A stretch of 25,077 nt of DNA from an uncultured Lacticaseibacillus sp. (GTDB taxonomy: Bacteria; Bacillota; Bacilli; Lactobacillales; Lactobacillaceae): NCBI GenBank assembly GCA_934370925.1, contig CAKRNG010000025.1, forward strand, positions 1 through 25,077, written 5' to 3'. The notes under the pieces are model-generated. The model was not told where the DNA came from and did no database searches. It was given only the letters and a program-made list of their open reading frames with translations. A program made the position numbers and the translations under genes. Each line of letters opens with the position of its first letter. The first letter of the stretch is position 1. Shown here one piece after another: positions 6,817-15,542 of this stretch.

Positions 6817-7728
6817 ATGGCGAATTTTTCATACCAAGTTTTTGCAGCCGTTGTCAGTGAGGGGACGTTCGCGCAGGCGGCCACTACGCTTAACGTCACG
6901 CCGAGTGCAGTTTCGCACAGTGTGAGCCAGCTGGAGAAGGAACTCGGCTTTCCGCTCTTCATTCGGAGTCGTAGCGGGGTCGAACTGACGGGGGATGGGC
7001 AGACAGTGTTGCCGGTCATTCAGGGAATCTTGAATCTCGAAGACCAATTGCACCAGGTGGCGGACAACATTAACGGACTTGCAGCGGGGCGCGTGCGGAT
7101 TGGTGCGTTTTCGTCCGTGTCGACAAACTGGTTACCGCACATCATTCGCGCCTTTAAGAAGCGGTATCCACAAGTCGAAATCGAAGTGATGCAGGGCGGC
7201 TTCAACCAGATTACGGAGCAAGTGCGGAACGGGACGATTGATATTGGCTTCTCCTTGTTGCCCGTTGCGCCTGGCGTCGACGTGGAGCCACTCTTGAAGG
7301 ATCAGATTTATTGTGTGGCGCCCACGTCATTTGCACCAGCGTCTGGTAAGGACGTGAACGATACGGACATCGTGGGTCACCGGTTTATTCTGCAGCAACA
7401 GGACTATGACCGGGATACGAAGATGGCACTGGACCGCTACCACGTGTCGGCGAATTCGCTGACGTATTCGATTGATGACCAGTCGATTCTGTCAATGGTG
7501 GAATCTGGCCTCGGCCTCGGTATTCTTCCTGAGTTGGCCCTCAACAAGCTGGTGGGTGCTGTGAATACGTATCCCTTCTCAGAGCCTTTCGCCCGAACCT
7601 TATGCCTTGTTGTGAACCAAACCCAGGCGCATGCTCCAAGCGTGGCGCGGATGCGGATGGAGATTGAGCGTTTCCTGAGCCAAACGTACGGTGAGGCGTA
7701 CTTGGGGAAGCGAGTAAGTGAACGGTAG
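6817..7728 (+). CDS. LysR family transcriptional regulator
   Basis: The 303-aa protein has the normal LysR layout. An N-terminal winged helix-turn-helix occupies about residues 1-62 (FAQAATTLNVTPSAVSHSVS, then LEKELGFPLFIRS). A linker helix and a periplasmic-binding-like effector domain from about residue 90 (GRVRIGAFSSVSTNWLPHI) follow. The start ATG 6817 follows GGGAG. Being divergent from the aminotransferase gene across a single operator, it probably controls that gene and itself. The co-inducer is unknown but may be an amino acid or 2-oxo acid related to the aminotransferase. It ends at a perfect palindromic terminator. Confidence 0.92.
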   Translation: MANFSYQVFAAVVSEGTFAQAATTLNVTPSAVSHSVSQLEKELGFPLFIRSRSGVELTGDGQTVLPVIQGILNLEDQLHQVADNINGLAAGRVRIGAFSSVSTNWLPHIIRAFKKRYPQVEIEVMQGGFNQITEQVRNGTIDIGFSLLPVAPGVDVEPLLKDQIYCVAPTSFAPASGKDVNDTDIVGHRFILQQQDYDRDTKMALDRYHVSANSLTYSIDDQSILSMVESGLGLGILPELALNKLVGAVNTYPFSEPFARTLCLVVNQTQAHAPSVARMRMEIERFLSQTYGEAYLGKRVSER

Positions 7729-7742
7729 GGATGTGTAGAAAA

Positions 7743-7784
7743 AAGAGCGTCAACGCCGAAATCGATTTCGGCGTTGACGCTCTT
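7743..7784. terminator. perfect 42-bp palindrome, bidirectional terminator
   Basis: The sequence is exactly self-complementary over 42 bp (outer AAGAGCGTCAACGCCG, centre ATCGAT), with an A-run on the left and TCTTATT on the right. It separates the convergent LysR and aldo/keto reductase genes. Confidence 0.85.
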
Positions 7785-7799
7785 ATTAATTATACGGAT

Positions 7800-8720
7800 T
7801 TAAGGCAAATCATTGCCCGCAGCTAAGTAGAGGTCATACCAATCTTCCCGCGTGAGCTCAAAATTACCCGCTTCAGCAACCTTCGCGATACGGGTGGCGT
7901 TGGTTGTGCCCGCGATAACTTGTGTGTGGCCCGGAATACGCAGAATCCACGCGGCTGCGATAGCGTTGACGTTCGTGGCGTATTGGTCGGCCAATTCGTG
8001 TAACTTCGCATTCAGTTCGGGGAACTTCGGGTTATCGATGAAGACACCCTCGAAGAAGCCATACTGGAACGGACTCCACGCCTGAATGGACATGTGGTGC
8101 AACCGACTATATTCCAGAATGCCGCCATCGTGGTTGGTGGACCGGTCATCCGTCATGTTCGTGTGGAGGCCAAAGTCAATCATGCCGGTGTGTTTGAGCG
8201 ACAGCTGCAACTGGTTGACGATAAGCTTCTGCTGCACGGCCTGTTGCAGCAGTTCAATCTGGCCCGGGTTGAAGTTGGACACCCCAAACTGGCGCACCTT
8301 CCCGCTATTTTGCAGAATGGCGAATGCTTCGGCGATTTCTTCGGGATCCATGAGGGCATCGGGACGGTGAAGCAACAGTGTGTCTACGTAGTCCAAGCCG
8401 AGGCGTTCCAGACTGGCATCGACGGATTTCAGGATGTGCGCCATGCTGAAGTCGTAGCGCTTGCCGGGGACAATACCTGTCTTCGTTTGTACGAGAATCT
8501 CATCACGATTGAAACTGGCGTCCTTGAGTGCGGCCCCGAAAATTTCTTCAGACTGACCGCCACCGTAAATGTCGGCGTTATCGAAGAAATTCACACCAGC
8601 ATCATGGGCGCTTTCCAGCAGGTTAACTGCTTCAGTGTGGTTTAGGTTCGGAATCCGCATGACGCCGAGCGCCACACTGGAGGCGAGAAGGCCAGAGTTA
8701 CCTAAATTGACTTGTTTCAA
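7800..8720 (-). CDS. aldo/keto reductase (YdhF-like)
   Basis: This is a 306-aa NADPH-dependent oxidoreductase of the aldo/keto reductase superfamily, nearest in pattern to the YdhF group. The catalytic tetrad is visible as D47 and Y52 (FFDNADIYGGGQSEE), K80 (LVQTKTG) and H118 (LLLHRPD). The substrate-loop motif GKVRQFGVSNF and the C-terminal cofactor region follow. The physiological carbonyl substrate is unknown. I choose TTG 8720 because GGGAG on the minus strand is 7 nt away. The GTG at 8729 is immediately adjacent to that ribosome binding site and adds only three residues. Confidence 0.9.
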   Translation of the reverse strand: MKQVNLGNSGLLASSVALGVMRIPNLNHTEAVNLLESAHDAGVNFFDNADIYGGGQSEEIFGAALKDASFNRDEILVQTKTGIVPGKRYDFSMAHILKSVDASLERLGLDYVDTLLLHRPDALMDPEEIAEAFAILQNSGKVRQFGVSNFNPGQIELLQQAVQQKLIVNQLQLSLKHTGMIDFGLHTNMTDDRSTNHDGGILEYSRLHHMSIQAWSPFQYGFFEGVFIDNPKFPELNAKLHELADQYATNVNAIAAAWILRIPGHTQVIAGTTNATRIAKVAEAGNFELTREDWYDLYLAAGNDLP

Positions 8721-8944
8721 ATAAATCACTCCCTGAGATAATATTACCCAAAGCTTAGCACATCACTTCAATTTTAGAAAGCGGATACAGCTGTGCAAAT
8801 TCGGGGTGCTGGTATTGATGAAATAATTACGATTTTGATTAATCGGCGCCACTAAATCTGCTATGATGGATGCTGTTATACGGATGATTTCGGTCGTGAT
8901 ATTGCTTTGCAGAAGTAGATTGGAATCGCTGAATAAGTGGATGG

Positions 8945-9691
8945 GTGGCAAATGGGATGATGTGGATTGTGGTGATGATGGGGGCGGCGATTTCTGCGGC
9001 CTTGGTTCAAGGACTCACTGGGTTTGGCTCGGGCATCGTGTTGATGGTGTTCCTGCCGCACTTATTGCCAATGGGGCAGAGTGCGGGCGTGTCGACGCTC
9101 ACAATGGCAATTGCGAATGTCGCATTAGTGTGGCGGTATCGGCACGCGTTGCAGTGGCGCCAGTTGGTCATCCCGTTCATCGTCTACGCATCCGTGGCCA
9201 CGTGGTCGGTTCACTTGGGTCAAGTGTTACCGGTGAACCTGCTGAAGGCGATGCTTGGTGGCCTGCTCGTCGCACTTGCCACGTACTTCGTGTTATCACG
9301 GAAGGCGGATGTGACGCGTTTTCCCGTCTACGTGACCGTCATGTTCATGATTATCTCCGGGTTCTTCAACGGCTTGTTCGGTATTGGCGGGCCGCTTATG
9401 GCGCTGTACTTCCTCACGCTTACGTCGACGAAGGAAGCCTACCTAGCAAGTATCCAGACGTTCTTCCTGATGGACACCATCTACGTGACAACGGTGCGAT
9501 TTGCCACGCACGTGCTGAGCGTTGCGGACATCAAATTCGTGGCGGTTGGGATGGTTGGCGCCATCATCGGGACAATTGTGGCGAACCGAATCGTCGATCA
9601 GCTGAATATTGAGCGGGTCAAACAGTGCGTCTACGTGTTTATTGGGATTGCGGGGGCTTACTACCTGCTCACAGGCTTACAGGTGTGGTAG
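8945..9691 (+). CDS. TauE/SafE family (sulfite exporter-like) permease
   Basis: The 248-aa protein consists of about eight hydrophobic helices in two homologous halves. Each half begins with the glycine-rich family motif: GLTGFGSGIVLMVFLPHLLP near residue 20 and GFFNGLFGIGGPLMALYFL near residue 140. TauE/SafE members move small organic or sulfur anions such as sulfite, sulfoacetate or 2-oxo acids; substrate is not predictable. The start is uncertain. GTG 8945 is used, but ATG 8957 or 8960 behind GGTGG is also possible. It has no clear operon partner, lying 41 bp before gltX without a terminator between them. Confidence 0.85.
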   Translation: MANGMMWIVVMMGAAISAALVQGLTGFGSGIVLMVFLPHLLPMGQSAGVSTLTMAIANVALVWRYRHALQWRQLVIPFIVYASVATWSVHLGQVLPVNLLKAMLGGLLVALATYFVLSRKADVTRFPVYVTVMFMIISGFFNGLFGIGGPLMALYFLTLTSTKEAYLASIQTFFLMDTIYVTTVRFATHVLSVADIKFVAVGMVGAIIGTIVANRIVDQLNIERVKQCVYVFIGIAGAYYLLTGLQVW

Positions 9692-9731
9692 AATATATGC
9701 AGTATTGTGAAAAATAATGGAGGCGGAAATT

Positions 9732-11216
9732 TTGGCAGATCGACCAATTCGCGTACGATACGCGCCAAGCCCAACCGGACACCTGCACATCGGGAACGCC
9801 CGGACGGCTTTATTCAACTATTTGTTTGCACGGCACAACAACGGGACCATGGTACTTCGGATTGAAGATACCGATACCAAGCGGAACGTTGAAGACGGTG
9901 AACAGAGTCAGAAGGAAAACCTGACCTGGCTCGGCATTGACTGGGATGAAGGTCCCGACAAGGGCGGCGACTTCGGCCCTTACCGTCAGTCTGAACGTAA
10001 GGACATCTACCTACCACTGATCCAGAAGCTGGTAGATGAAGGTCTTGCCTACGAATCTTACAAGACTGAGGCCGAACTGGAAGCTGAACGCGAGGCGCAG
10101 AAGGCTAACCACGAAATGCCACACTATATCTACGAATACGAAGGCATGACGGAAGACGAAAAGGCCGCTGCAATTGCTGAAGCAAAGGCAAAGGGGCTGG
10201 AACCCGTTATCCGGTTCCACATTCCAGCAGACCGGACGTACAAGTGGGACGATATTGTTAAGGGCGAAATTTCCATTGACTCCGATTCTATCGGGGGCGA
10301 CTTCGTTATTCAGAAGCGCGACGGGATGCCAACGTACAACTTCGCCGTGGTTGTGGATGACCACTTGATGGAAATCAGTCACGTTCTGCGTGGGGATGAC
10401 CACATTGCGAACACCCCTAAGCAGCTGGCGATTTACGAAGCATTCGGCTGGGAAGCACCTGTTTTCGGTCACATGACGCTTATCATCAACACCGAGACCG
10501 GTAAGAAGCTGTCCAAGCGTGACGAAACCATCCTGCAGTTCATTGAACAGTACAAGGAATTGGGTTACTTGCCACAAGCAATGTTCAACTTCATCACCTT
10601 GCTCGGTTGGTCGCCAAAGGGTGAAAGCGAAATCTTCACCAAGAAGCAGTTCATCAAGCAATTCGACCCAACGCGTCTGAGCAAGAGCCCAGCCAAGTTC
10701 GACCAGAAGAAGCTGGAATGGGTTAACAACCAGTACGTGAAGAACGCCGACGAGAACGATATCGCGGGTCTTGCCCTCGATAACCTGATCAAGGCCGGTA
10801 AGATTGAGGCTGATCCAGACCTCAAGACGATCGAATGGGCACGTCAGATTACCAACCTGTACAAGCAGCAGATGAGCTACACGGCACAGATTGTTGACGA
10901 TGCAGACCTGTTCTTCGCGGCACCTGCTGACTTGACGGATGAAGACAAGCAAGAAATTGCAGATGACCAGGCAAAGCCAGTGATCGATGCCTTCTACCAG
11001 AAGATGCAGACCATCAAGCCATTCTCCGCTTTCAACATCAAGAAGGCGACGAATGAAGTGCGCGATGAAACCGGGGCAAAGGGCCGCAAGCTCTACATGC
11101 CAATCCGAATCGCCACGACCCGCTTGATGCACGGCCCACAGTTACCAGAAACCCTCGAACTCCTCGGACGCGAGCAGGTTCTGGCCAACATGGAATACGT
11201 GATGAAGCAGCTTTAA
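9732..11216 (+). CDS. gltX: glutamyl-tRNA synthetase
   Basis: The 494-aa product is a class I glutamyl-tRNA synthetase that charges tRNA-Glu with glutamate. In lactobacilli it typically also mischarges tRNA-Gln for GatCAB, by family knowledge. The HIGH-type motif is [20 protein letters not shown] at residues 9-28, and the KMSKS-type motif is KLSKR at 259-263. The Rossmann core and the helical anticodon-binding domain are full length. The start is TTG 9732, behind GGAGGCGG (9719-9726). The in-frame ATG at 9717 overlaps this ribosome binding site and cannot use it. Codon use is strongly biased, as expected for a highly expressed housekeeping gene. A strong terminator follows. Confidence 0.97.
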   Translation: MADRPIRVRYAPSPTGHLHIGNARTALFNYLFARHNNGTMVLRIEDTDTKRNVEDGEQSQKENLTWLGIDWDEGPDKGGDFGPYRQSERKDIYLPLIQKLVDEGLAYESYKTEAELEAEREAQKANHEMPHYIYEYEGMTEDEKAAAIAEAKAKGLEPVIRFHIPADRTYKWDDIVKGEISIDSDSIGGDFVIQKRDGMPTYNFAVVVDDHLMEISHVLRGDDHIANTPKQLAIYEAFGWEAPVFGHMTLIINTETGKKLSKRDETILQFIEQYKELGYLPQAMFNFITLLGWSPKGESEIFTKKQFIKQFDPTRLSKSPAKFDQKKLEWVNNQYVKNADENDIAGLALDNLIKAGKIEADPDLKTIEWARQITNLYKQQMSYTAQIVDDADLFFAAPADLTDEDKQEIADDQAKPVIDAFYQKMQTIKPFSAFNIKKATNEVRDETGAKGRKLYMPIRIATTRLMHGPQLPETLELLGREQVLANMEYVMKQL

Positions 11217-11227
11217 TTTTTAGCAAC

Positions 11228-11284
11228 AAAAGAAGAAGCTCCATCAACATCCGAATTTGGGTGTTGGTGGAGCTTCTTCTTTTA
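11228..11284. terminator. strong terminator after gltX
   Basis: A long stem of GAAGAAGCTCC.TCAACA and its complement TGTTGGTGGAGCTTCTTC has an A-rich left flank and CTTTT on the right. It can work for gltX and, reversed, for the convergent RNase HI gene. Confidence 0.9.
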
Positions 11285-11321
11285 TGCTTGCAGGCGAATG
11301 ATGTGATCAAAAAGGCAGCGT

Positions 11322-11801
11322 TTAGCCCTGCTTTTCCAGTCGGTCCATTGTTTTGTTCAATGCTTCATCCACGCGGTTATTGTTCTTGTTATTGGCGTGT
11401 CCCTTGACCTTTTGGAAAGTGAGGTCATCGAAGCGGTCAACTTGAGCAAGCAGTTGTTGCCACAGTTCGGCGTTCTTCACGTCCTTGCCGCCTTTTTTCC
11501 ACCCGTTTTGGCGCCATTTCACGTACCATTTCTGCTGCATTGTGTTGATGACGTAAGCGGAGTCGGAGAAAACAATCACGGGGAGGTCGGTGCGTTTTAA
11601 GGCGGAGAGCCCCTGAATGACCGCCATGATTTCCATGTAATTATTGGTGCGACCAAGTTCGCCGTCCGTCAGCATTTTTTCGTGTTCGCCAAAAATGAGA
11701 AGGGCCGCCCACGCACTGGGATCCGTCGACTTAACGGAGCCTCCCGCGTAGTTCCCGTGATTGCGATTACCACCGTCCGTGTAAATTTCAATCGTTGACA
11801 T
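11322..11801 (-). CDS. rnhA: ribonuclease HI
   Basis: The 159-aa protein is a type 1 RNase H, which cuts the RNA strand of RNA-DNA hybrids (R-loops, Okazaki primers). The DEDD active site is present: D9 (IYTDGG), E57 (NNYMEIMA), D80 (FSDSAYV) and D145 (NNRVDEALN), with H135 in the flexible loop (VKGHANNKNNN). Compared with the classical YTDGACSGNPGPGG start there is a longer loop after the first strand (GNRNHGNYAGG). The ATG 11801 has AAGGAAG seven bases upstream on the minus strand. Length is normal for the family. The gene is alone, 97 bp from the next minus-strand gene. Confidence 0.95.
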   Translation of the reverse strand: MSTIEIYTDGGNRNHGNYAGGSVKSTDPSAWAALLIFGEHEKMLTDGELGRTNNYMEIMAVIQGLSALKRTDLPVIVFSDSAYVINTMQQKWYVKWRQNGWKKGGKDVKNAELWQQLLAQVDRFDDLTFQKVKGHANNKNNNRVDEALNKTMDRLEKQG

Positions 11802-11875
11802 GATAGCTTCCTTTCAGAAATTCTGGCATTACTAGAAGTAGATTACGCAAAGAACATGCGTATTCCCCGTTTGCA

Positions 11876-11897
11876 CATTATTTTCCGGGAAATAATG
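11876..11897 (-). terminator. weak hairpin after the YoaK-like gene
   Basis: Perfect 8-bp stem CATTATTT (11876-11883) / AAATAATG (11890-11897) with a 6-nt loop, directly beyond the stop codon of the minus-strand DUF1275 gene. No long T-run, so termination efficiency is doubtful. Confidence 0.4.
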
Positions 11898-11898
11898 A

Positions 11899-12576
11899 TT
11901 ACGCAATTGTGGTTGGACGTGCCAAACGCAGGTAAATAATGGCTGCAATCAGGATGGGCGCGGCAATAATGATGCCGTGTGCACCCACGAGATGGGCTGC
12001 GAGTCCAGATACCGTTGCCCCCAGAATGAGTGCGAGGATGGTTGCACCCGCATCCCGCGCAGCAAGTAGCTGTGTCCGGTCACCGTGAACAAGACCATCA
12101 TACAGACCCTCCGCAGTGGTGCGTAGGTTCCCCGTCATCATGATGGACATGAACGGTTTCCCGCGCAACCGCCGAAATTCCTGAAGTTGCGCGGCCGCAA
12201 TGATGGCGACCAGCGAACTCGTGGCTGTGTCCGAGATGTAGGGGGCGGTGATTGCAATGAGGATAGCCATCGCTGCTTCGAAGGCGAGGACGATGGTTGC
12301 ACGTTTCCCCTTAACTTCGGGGGTGTTTAACGCGTGCTGAAGGGTGCGGATAATGACGGTCCCCACGGCAAAGACCAGGAAGGGGATGAGGTGGGCGATG
12401 AAGTTGCGCCAATCGCTGCGGCCGGCACTAACCCCCATGAGAATCATGTTCCCAGTTTGCAGGCCAGCAAACACACCATCATGAGCAACGTAGGTATAGG
12501 CGTCAAGCGCCCCAGCGTTGGCGGCAAGCAACATGCCCATGGGGAGGCGTTCAGTTTTAGGGAAGATGGGGGGCAT
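11899..12576 (-). CDS. YoaK/DUF1275 family membrane protein
   Basis: The 225-aa polytopic membrane protein has about six hydrophobic segments and the family's signature region near the N-terminus: AANAGALDAYTYVAHDGVFA, then LQTGNMILMGVSAG. The central GKPFMSIMMTGNLRTTAEGL stretch is also typical of DUF1275 (YoaK). Function of the family is not established. Start ATG 12576 is preceded by AAAGGA on the minus strand. It could be in a transcript with RNase HI, but the 97-bp gap with a hairpin argues for separate units. Confidence 0.88.
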   Translation of the reverse strand: MPPIFPKTERLPMGMLLAANAGALDAYTYVAHDGVFAGLQTGNMILMGVSAGRSDWRNFIAHLIPFLVFAVGTVIIRTLQHALNTPEVKGKRATIVLAFEAAMAILIAITAPYISDTATSSLVAIIAAAQLQEFRRLRGKPFMSIMMTGNLRTTAEGLYDGLVHGDRTQLLAARDAGATILALILGATVSGLAAHLVGAHGIIIAAPILIAAIIYLRLARPTTIA

Positions 12577-12653
12577 GATATATCCTTTCGTAAATCAGCG
12601 TTGGAGAAAGACAATCTACATTTTAGCACATGTGGACAGGACGGTTGGGGGTC

Positions 12654-12921
12654 GGTGCGTACTGGTGGCCTCCGTTGCGGGCTTATGAGGGCCGGAACGT
12701 GGTGTGGGTAATACCGGCGCGGACTGGCGGTCTCCGTTGCGGGCTTAGGGGGCCGGAACGTGGTATGGCCGGCTCCAGCCGCTGACGCGTCTTCCACCTG
12801 AAAAGAAAGCCTTGGCTCGCTGCGCTCCCGCAAGTCTTTCTTTTCGCCAGTCTGACCAAAACCCGGTCAGACTTCCACCACTTGGCCCCCACGCCCTTCA
12901 CTCCAACCGCCAGTACGCACC
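12654..12921. repeat. inverted-repeat element 1 with internal tandem copies
   Basis: The outer arms are 12654-12668 and 12907-12921 (14 of 15 complementary). Inside, a unit of about 46 bp occurs twice (12661-12707 and 12723-12769), sharing CTCCGTTGCGGGCTTA and CCGGAACGTGGT. It also holds a hairpin of GAAAAGAAAG-type arms (12800-12814 with 12830-12845) and a perfect 9-bp hairpin AGTCTGACC / GGTCAGACT (12849-12857, 12865-12873). Direct observation; the role is unknown. Confidence 0.7.
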
Positions 12922-12981
12922 TACGTAGATTAGGTGGAAAGATCTCCCCCTTCTTTTTTGAGGAAAAACCTTTTTAGGCAG

Positions 12982-13007
12982 GACATTCGCGGCTGCGCGC
13001 GAATGTC
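12982..13007. repeat. perfect 10-bp hairpin between the two elements
   Basis: GACATTCGCG (12982-12991) pairs with CGCGAATGTC (12998-13007) across GCTGCG. No T-run follows. Confidence 0.6.
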
Positions 13008-13168
13008 TTATCGAGGGTTGGTTTGCTCACTAAGGTTTGATTGACTGGTATTGTTGACTCCGAGTTTCAATGTAACCAATCAACGAGCGGATGCAGCGCA
13101 AGGAGCGACAGCGACGTTGCGTCAATATCTTTTCATTACAAACATAAAGGTGATTAGAGGGGGATGTA

Positions 13169-13400
13169 GGCAGTTGCGGGGGAAAGTTCGGCGGAGGTTT
13201 TGGGATGCGGAAGTGGTGAAGGTATCTTGGCGGTTTACCGCCTAGATACGGGCCGACTTTGAGACTGGCTGACGGGCTTTGTCAGACAGGCTCAAAGCGA
13301 GGTGGAATAATTATGACCGGTCTTTGGTCATAATTATGGAACCGTGCCCCACCACTGGAGACACCGCAAAACCGGAGCTGAACTTTTCCCCGCAACTGCC
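13169..13400. repeat. inverted-repeat element 2, multi-armed
   Basis: The outer arms 13169-13189 and 13380-13400 match at 20 of 21 positions. Further in, GGTTTTG (13196-13202) pairs with CAAAACC (13367-13373), and AGTGGTG (13212-13218) with CACCACT (13350-13356). Within this stem are three side-by-side hairpins. Two are 13222-13249 (GTATCT.GGCGG type) and 13257-13297 (CTTTGAG...CTCAAAG). The third, 13307-13337, is a perfect 12-bp stem ATAATTATGACC. It resembles a four-way junction, as expected of a structured RNA or cruciform element. Confidence 0.75.
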
Positions 13401-13471
13401 GACTTCCGTGCCCCACCCGTTTGTTGTGTAATTGACACTGGGATAATGAGGGGAAACGTGATGTAATTGAG

Positions 13472-13501
13472 TTGGCGATGATAAACGTTTAATGGTAAAC
13501 T
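13472..13501 (+). promoter_or_regulatory. possible brnQ promoter
   Basis: TTGGCG (13472-13477) and TAAACT (13496-13501) with an 18-bp spacer, 95 bp before brnQ. Moderate match only. Confidence 0.4.
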
Positions 13502-13596
13502 GTGACGGATATGCTAATTTTTGTCACAAATCAAACAATAAAGTAAACTAAAGCGGGCGACCACCAGTCTGTAGCTCGCACGAAACGAGGAAGATA

Positions 13597-14937
13597 ATGG
13601 AAAACAAGCGGCTTTCGCGGCGCAATTTATTTTTCATAGGAACCATGCTGTTTGGCCTCTTTTTTGGTGCCGGGAACTTGATTTTCCCTGTGTTCTTGGG
13701 ACAATCGGCCGGTAAGAATATCGTTCCCGCCGTTATCGGGTTCTTAATCTCGGGGGTCGGTTTGCCACTACTTGCGGTTGCCGCTATCGGGATGAGCAGA
13801 ACGGACGGTGTGTTTGGACTTGCTGCAAAAGTGGGGCGTCCATTCGCGTACGTGTTCACCGTAATTCTGTACTTGGGGATTGGCCCTCTGTTTGCGACAC
13901 CACGTCTTGCCACGATTTCTTACGAGATTGGGCTTGATCCGTTCATTCCTAATCGTTACCAACACGTGGCCCTTGCCATCTTCTCCGTTCTATTCTTCGG
14001 GGTGGCGTGGTTGCTGGCGCGTAAACCTGGCCGGATTATGCTCTACATTGGTAAAATCCTAACGCCTGCGTTTCTTGTTGCACTCGTCCTACTACTGGGA
14101 TTTGTCGTGATATTTCCGATGGGTGGTGTTCACGCAGCGCCCGCTGCCGCGTACAAGCACATGGCGTTTAGCTCTGGGTTCAGTTCCGGGTACATGACAA
14201 TGGATGCGCTGGCTGGATTGGCGTTCGGGATTGTTGTTGTGAAGGCCATTCAGGGGCTTGGCGTGACGAAACCGCAAGATATCGCGATTGGGACGATTAA
14301 GGCCGGGGCCATTTCGGCGACACTCATGGCTGTGATTTACGCCGTGCTCGCCTACATGGGATTGACCGCACTTGGCGAATTCGACCGAGCAGCAAATGGT
14401 GGTGTCATTATCGCAGAGATTGCGCGGTACTATTTCGGAACTTTGGGAAGCCTACTAACCGCAATCATTGTGATTTTGGCTTGTCTAAAAACGGGCGTGG
14501 GCCTCATTACTGCGTTCGGGGATACCTTCAAGGAGCTGTTCCCCAAGCTGAATTACAAGTGGCTGATTCTGGTTGCGGCGGGCGTGCCACTGCTACTGGC
14601 AAACGTCGGGCTGAATCAGATTATTATGATTTCCGTGCCGTTCCTCGACTTCCTGTATCCGATTGCGATTGTGCTGATTCTACTTGGTCTGTTGTCGCGA
14701 ACATTCGGCGATGCACGCATTGTGTACGTGGTGACGATTGCGATGGTCACGATTCCGGCACTTCTGGATGGCCTGAACGCATTACCGACGTCACTGCACC
14801 ATGGCGTGTTGGCGCAAGTATTGGCGTTTGGCCAGTATCTTCCGGGCTTTAGGGAAGGTCTGGGCTGGACGGTGCCGGCACTCATCGGGTTCATTGTTTC
14901 AGTACTGATTGCAAAAATGAATCAACGAACTGAATAG
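13597..14937 (+). CDS. brnQ: branched-chain amino acid carrier (LIV-II family)
   Basis: The 446-aa protein is a BrnQ-type cation-coupled carrier for leucine, isoleucine and valine. It has about twelve hydrophobic segments and the family motif LFFGAGNLIFPVFLGQSAGK in the first helix region. Later it shows the conserved YMTMDALAGLAFGIVVVKAI region and LKTGVGLITAFGDTFKEL. Start ATG 13597 is preceded by GAGGAAG. It is monocistronic, between its own promoter region and a good terminator. I looked for a T-box leader and did not see the GGGTGG-type core. Length is typical. Confidence 0.94.
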   Translation: MENKRLSRRNLFFIGTMLFGLFFGAGNLIFPVFLGQSAGKNIVPAVIGFLISGVGLPLLAVAAIGMSRTDGVFGLAAKVGRPFAYVFTVILYLGIGPLFATPRLATISYEIGLDPFIPNRYQHVALAIFSVLFFGVAWLLARKPGRIMLYIGKILTPAFLVALVLLLGFVVIFPMGGVHAAPAAAYKHMAFSSGFSSGYMTMDALAGLAFGIVVVKAIQGLGVTKPQDIAIGTIKAGAISATLMAVIYAVLAYMGLTALGEFDRAANGGVIIAEIARYYFGTLGSLLTAIIVILACLKTGVGLITAFGDTFKELFPKLNYKWLILVAAGVPLLLANVGLNQIIMISVPFLDFLYPIAIVLILLGLLSRTFGDARIVYVVTIAMVTIPALLDGLNALPTSLHHGVLAQVLAFGQYLPGFREGLGWTVPALIGFIVSVLIAKMNQRTE

Positions 14938-14946
14938 TGGTACAAG

Positions 14947-15002
14947 AATAGCGGTCCTGATAAGCTTCCTGAATTGGAAAGTTTATCGGGGCCGCTATTT
15001 TA
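14947..15002. terminator. terminator between brnQ and the DUF2187 gene
   Basis: Stem AATAGCGG..CCTGATAA and TTATCGGGGCCGCTATTTTA with a loop near 14970; works for both convergent genes. Confidence 0.85.
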
Positions 15003-15008
15003 GTTTGG

Positions 15009-15293
15009 CTATGCGCGTTTCTTTTCTTCGTCTTCTGGTTTTGGTGCAGGACCTACTTCGTCCTTCGCGGTCACTTTTTTGCCATTGACTGCGTGAACAT
15101 TTTTGAAAGCAACGACGATTCGGCCGTTGAGTTCTGGTACGTTGGGTCCATCCGCTTCCTGATCGAACTCGGTGATCTCGAGGAGTGCGGCGTGCTCGTA
15201 AGTCTTGGCAACCTGCCCCTTAAACGGTTTTAACATGTCCTCTTTAACCTGGACAGTCAGTTCGTCGCCGGGATTGACGGTGAATTTAGTCAT
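15009..15293 (-). CDS. DUF2187 family small protein
   Basis: A 94-aa protein with an SH3/KOW-like DUF2187 pattern: GDELTVQVKEDMLKPFKGQV, then AKTYEHAALLEITEFD, VVAFKNVHAVN and an acidic/basic tail PAPKPEDEEKKRA. The function of DUF2187 is unknown; an RNA- or protein-binding beta-barrel is a reasonable guess only. The start is ATG 15293, because GGAGGAAG lies 6 nt upstream on the minus strand. A longer in-frame reading to 15488 has no such site and would overlap the promoter of the divergent gene. Confidence 0.8.
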   Translation of the reverse strand: MTKFTVNPGDELTVQVKEDMLKPFKGQVAKTYEHAALLEITEFDQEADGPNVPELNGRIVVAFKNVHAVNGKKVTAKDEVGPAPKPEDEEKKRA

Positions 15294-15469
15294 ACGTGCT
15301 TCCTCCAATCTTGATTTGATATCGGGCATTGTATTGCGTTTTGTGGCCGTTGCCAACCGTTTTTGGTGAATAATGGAACGTCGTAATAAATTCTTATAGT
15401 ATGGCAAAGGATTCCGTGATTTATATCTGCTGTTTGAAAAATGTTTTAAGCATGACGTCTTGTCGTAAC

Positions 15470-15498
15470 TTGCACATTTGCAGGTCAAGCCCTAGAAT
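15470..15498 (+). promoter_or_regulatory. promoter of the 112-aa protein gene
   Basis: -35 TTGCAC (15470-15475), 17-bp spacer, -10 TAGAAT (15493-15498); the gene's ribosome binding site follows 30 bp later. Confidence 0.7.
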
Positions 15499-15542
15499 TA
15501 AAGAGAATGTGAATTAGTCCACTTGTGGAGGAGGAAAACGGT

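Larger units (their letters stand above)
12577..13596. other. 1-kb gene-free region packed with inverted repeats
   Basis: No reading frame here has a ribosome binding site and family-like sequence. The stretch holds two multi-armed inverted-repeat elements (12654-12921 and 13169-13400), a separate 10-bp hairpin (12982-13007), and the promoter region of brnQ. The dense, nested pairing points to structured non-coding DNA or RNA, or a dispersed palindromic repeat family. Confidence 0.6.

Noticed and set aside
8863..9612. 249-codon plus-strand frame overlapping the TauE/SafE gene
   Set aside because: Rich in Arg, Gly, Cys and His without hydrophobic organisation; the overlapping frame gives a textbook TauE/SafE membrane protein.
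10011..11132. 373-codon open frame on the minus strand across gltX
   Set aside because: It is the antisense shadow of a strongly codon-biased gene; gltX has both synthetase motifs and a ribosome binding site, and the antisense frame has neither family features nor a site.
13051..13245. 64-codon frame in the structured intergenic region
   Set aside because: It overlaps the inverted-repeat arms, and its composition follows the repeats; no ribosome binding site.
13400..13596. T-box leader in front of brnQ
   Set aside because: No GGGTGG-type T-box core and no terminator/antiterminator pair were found.
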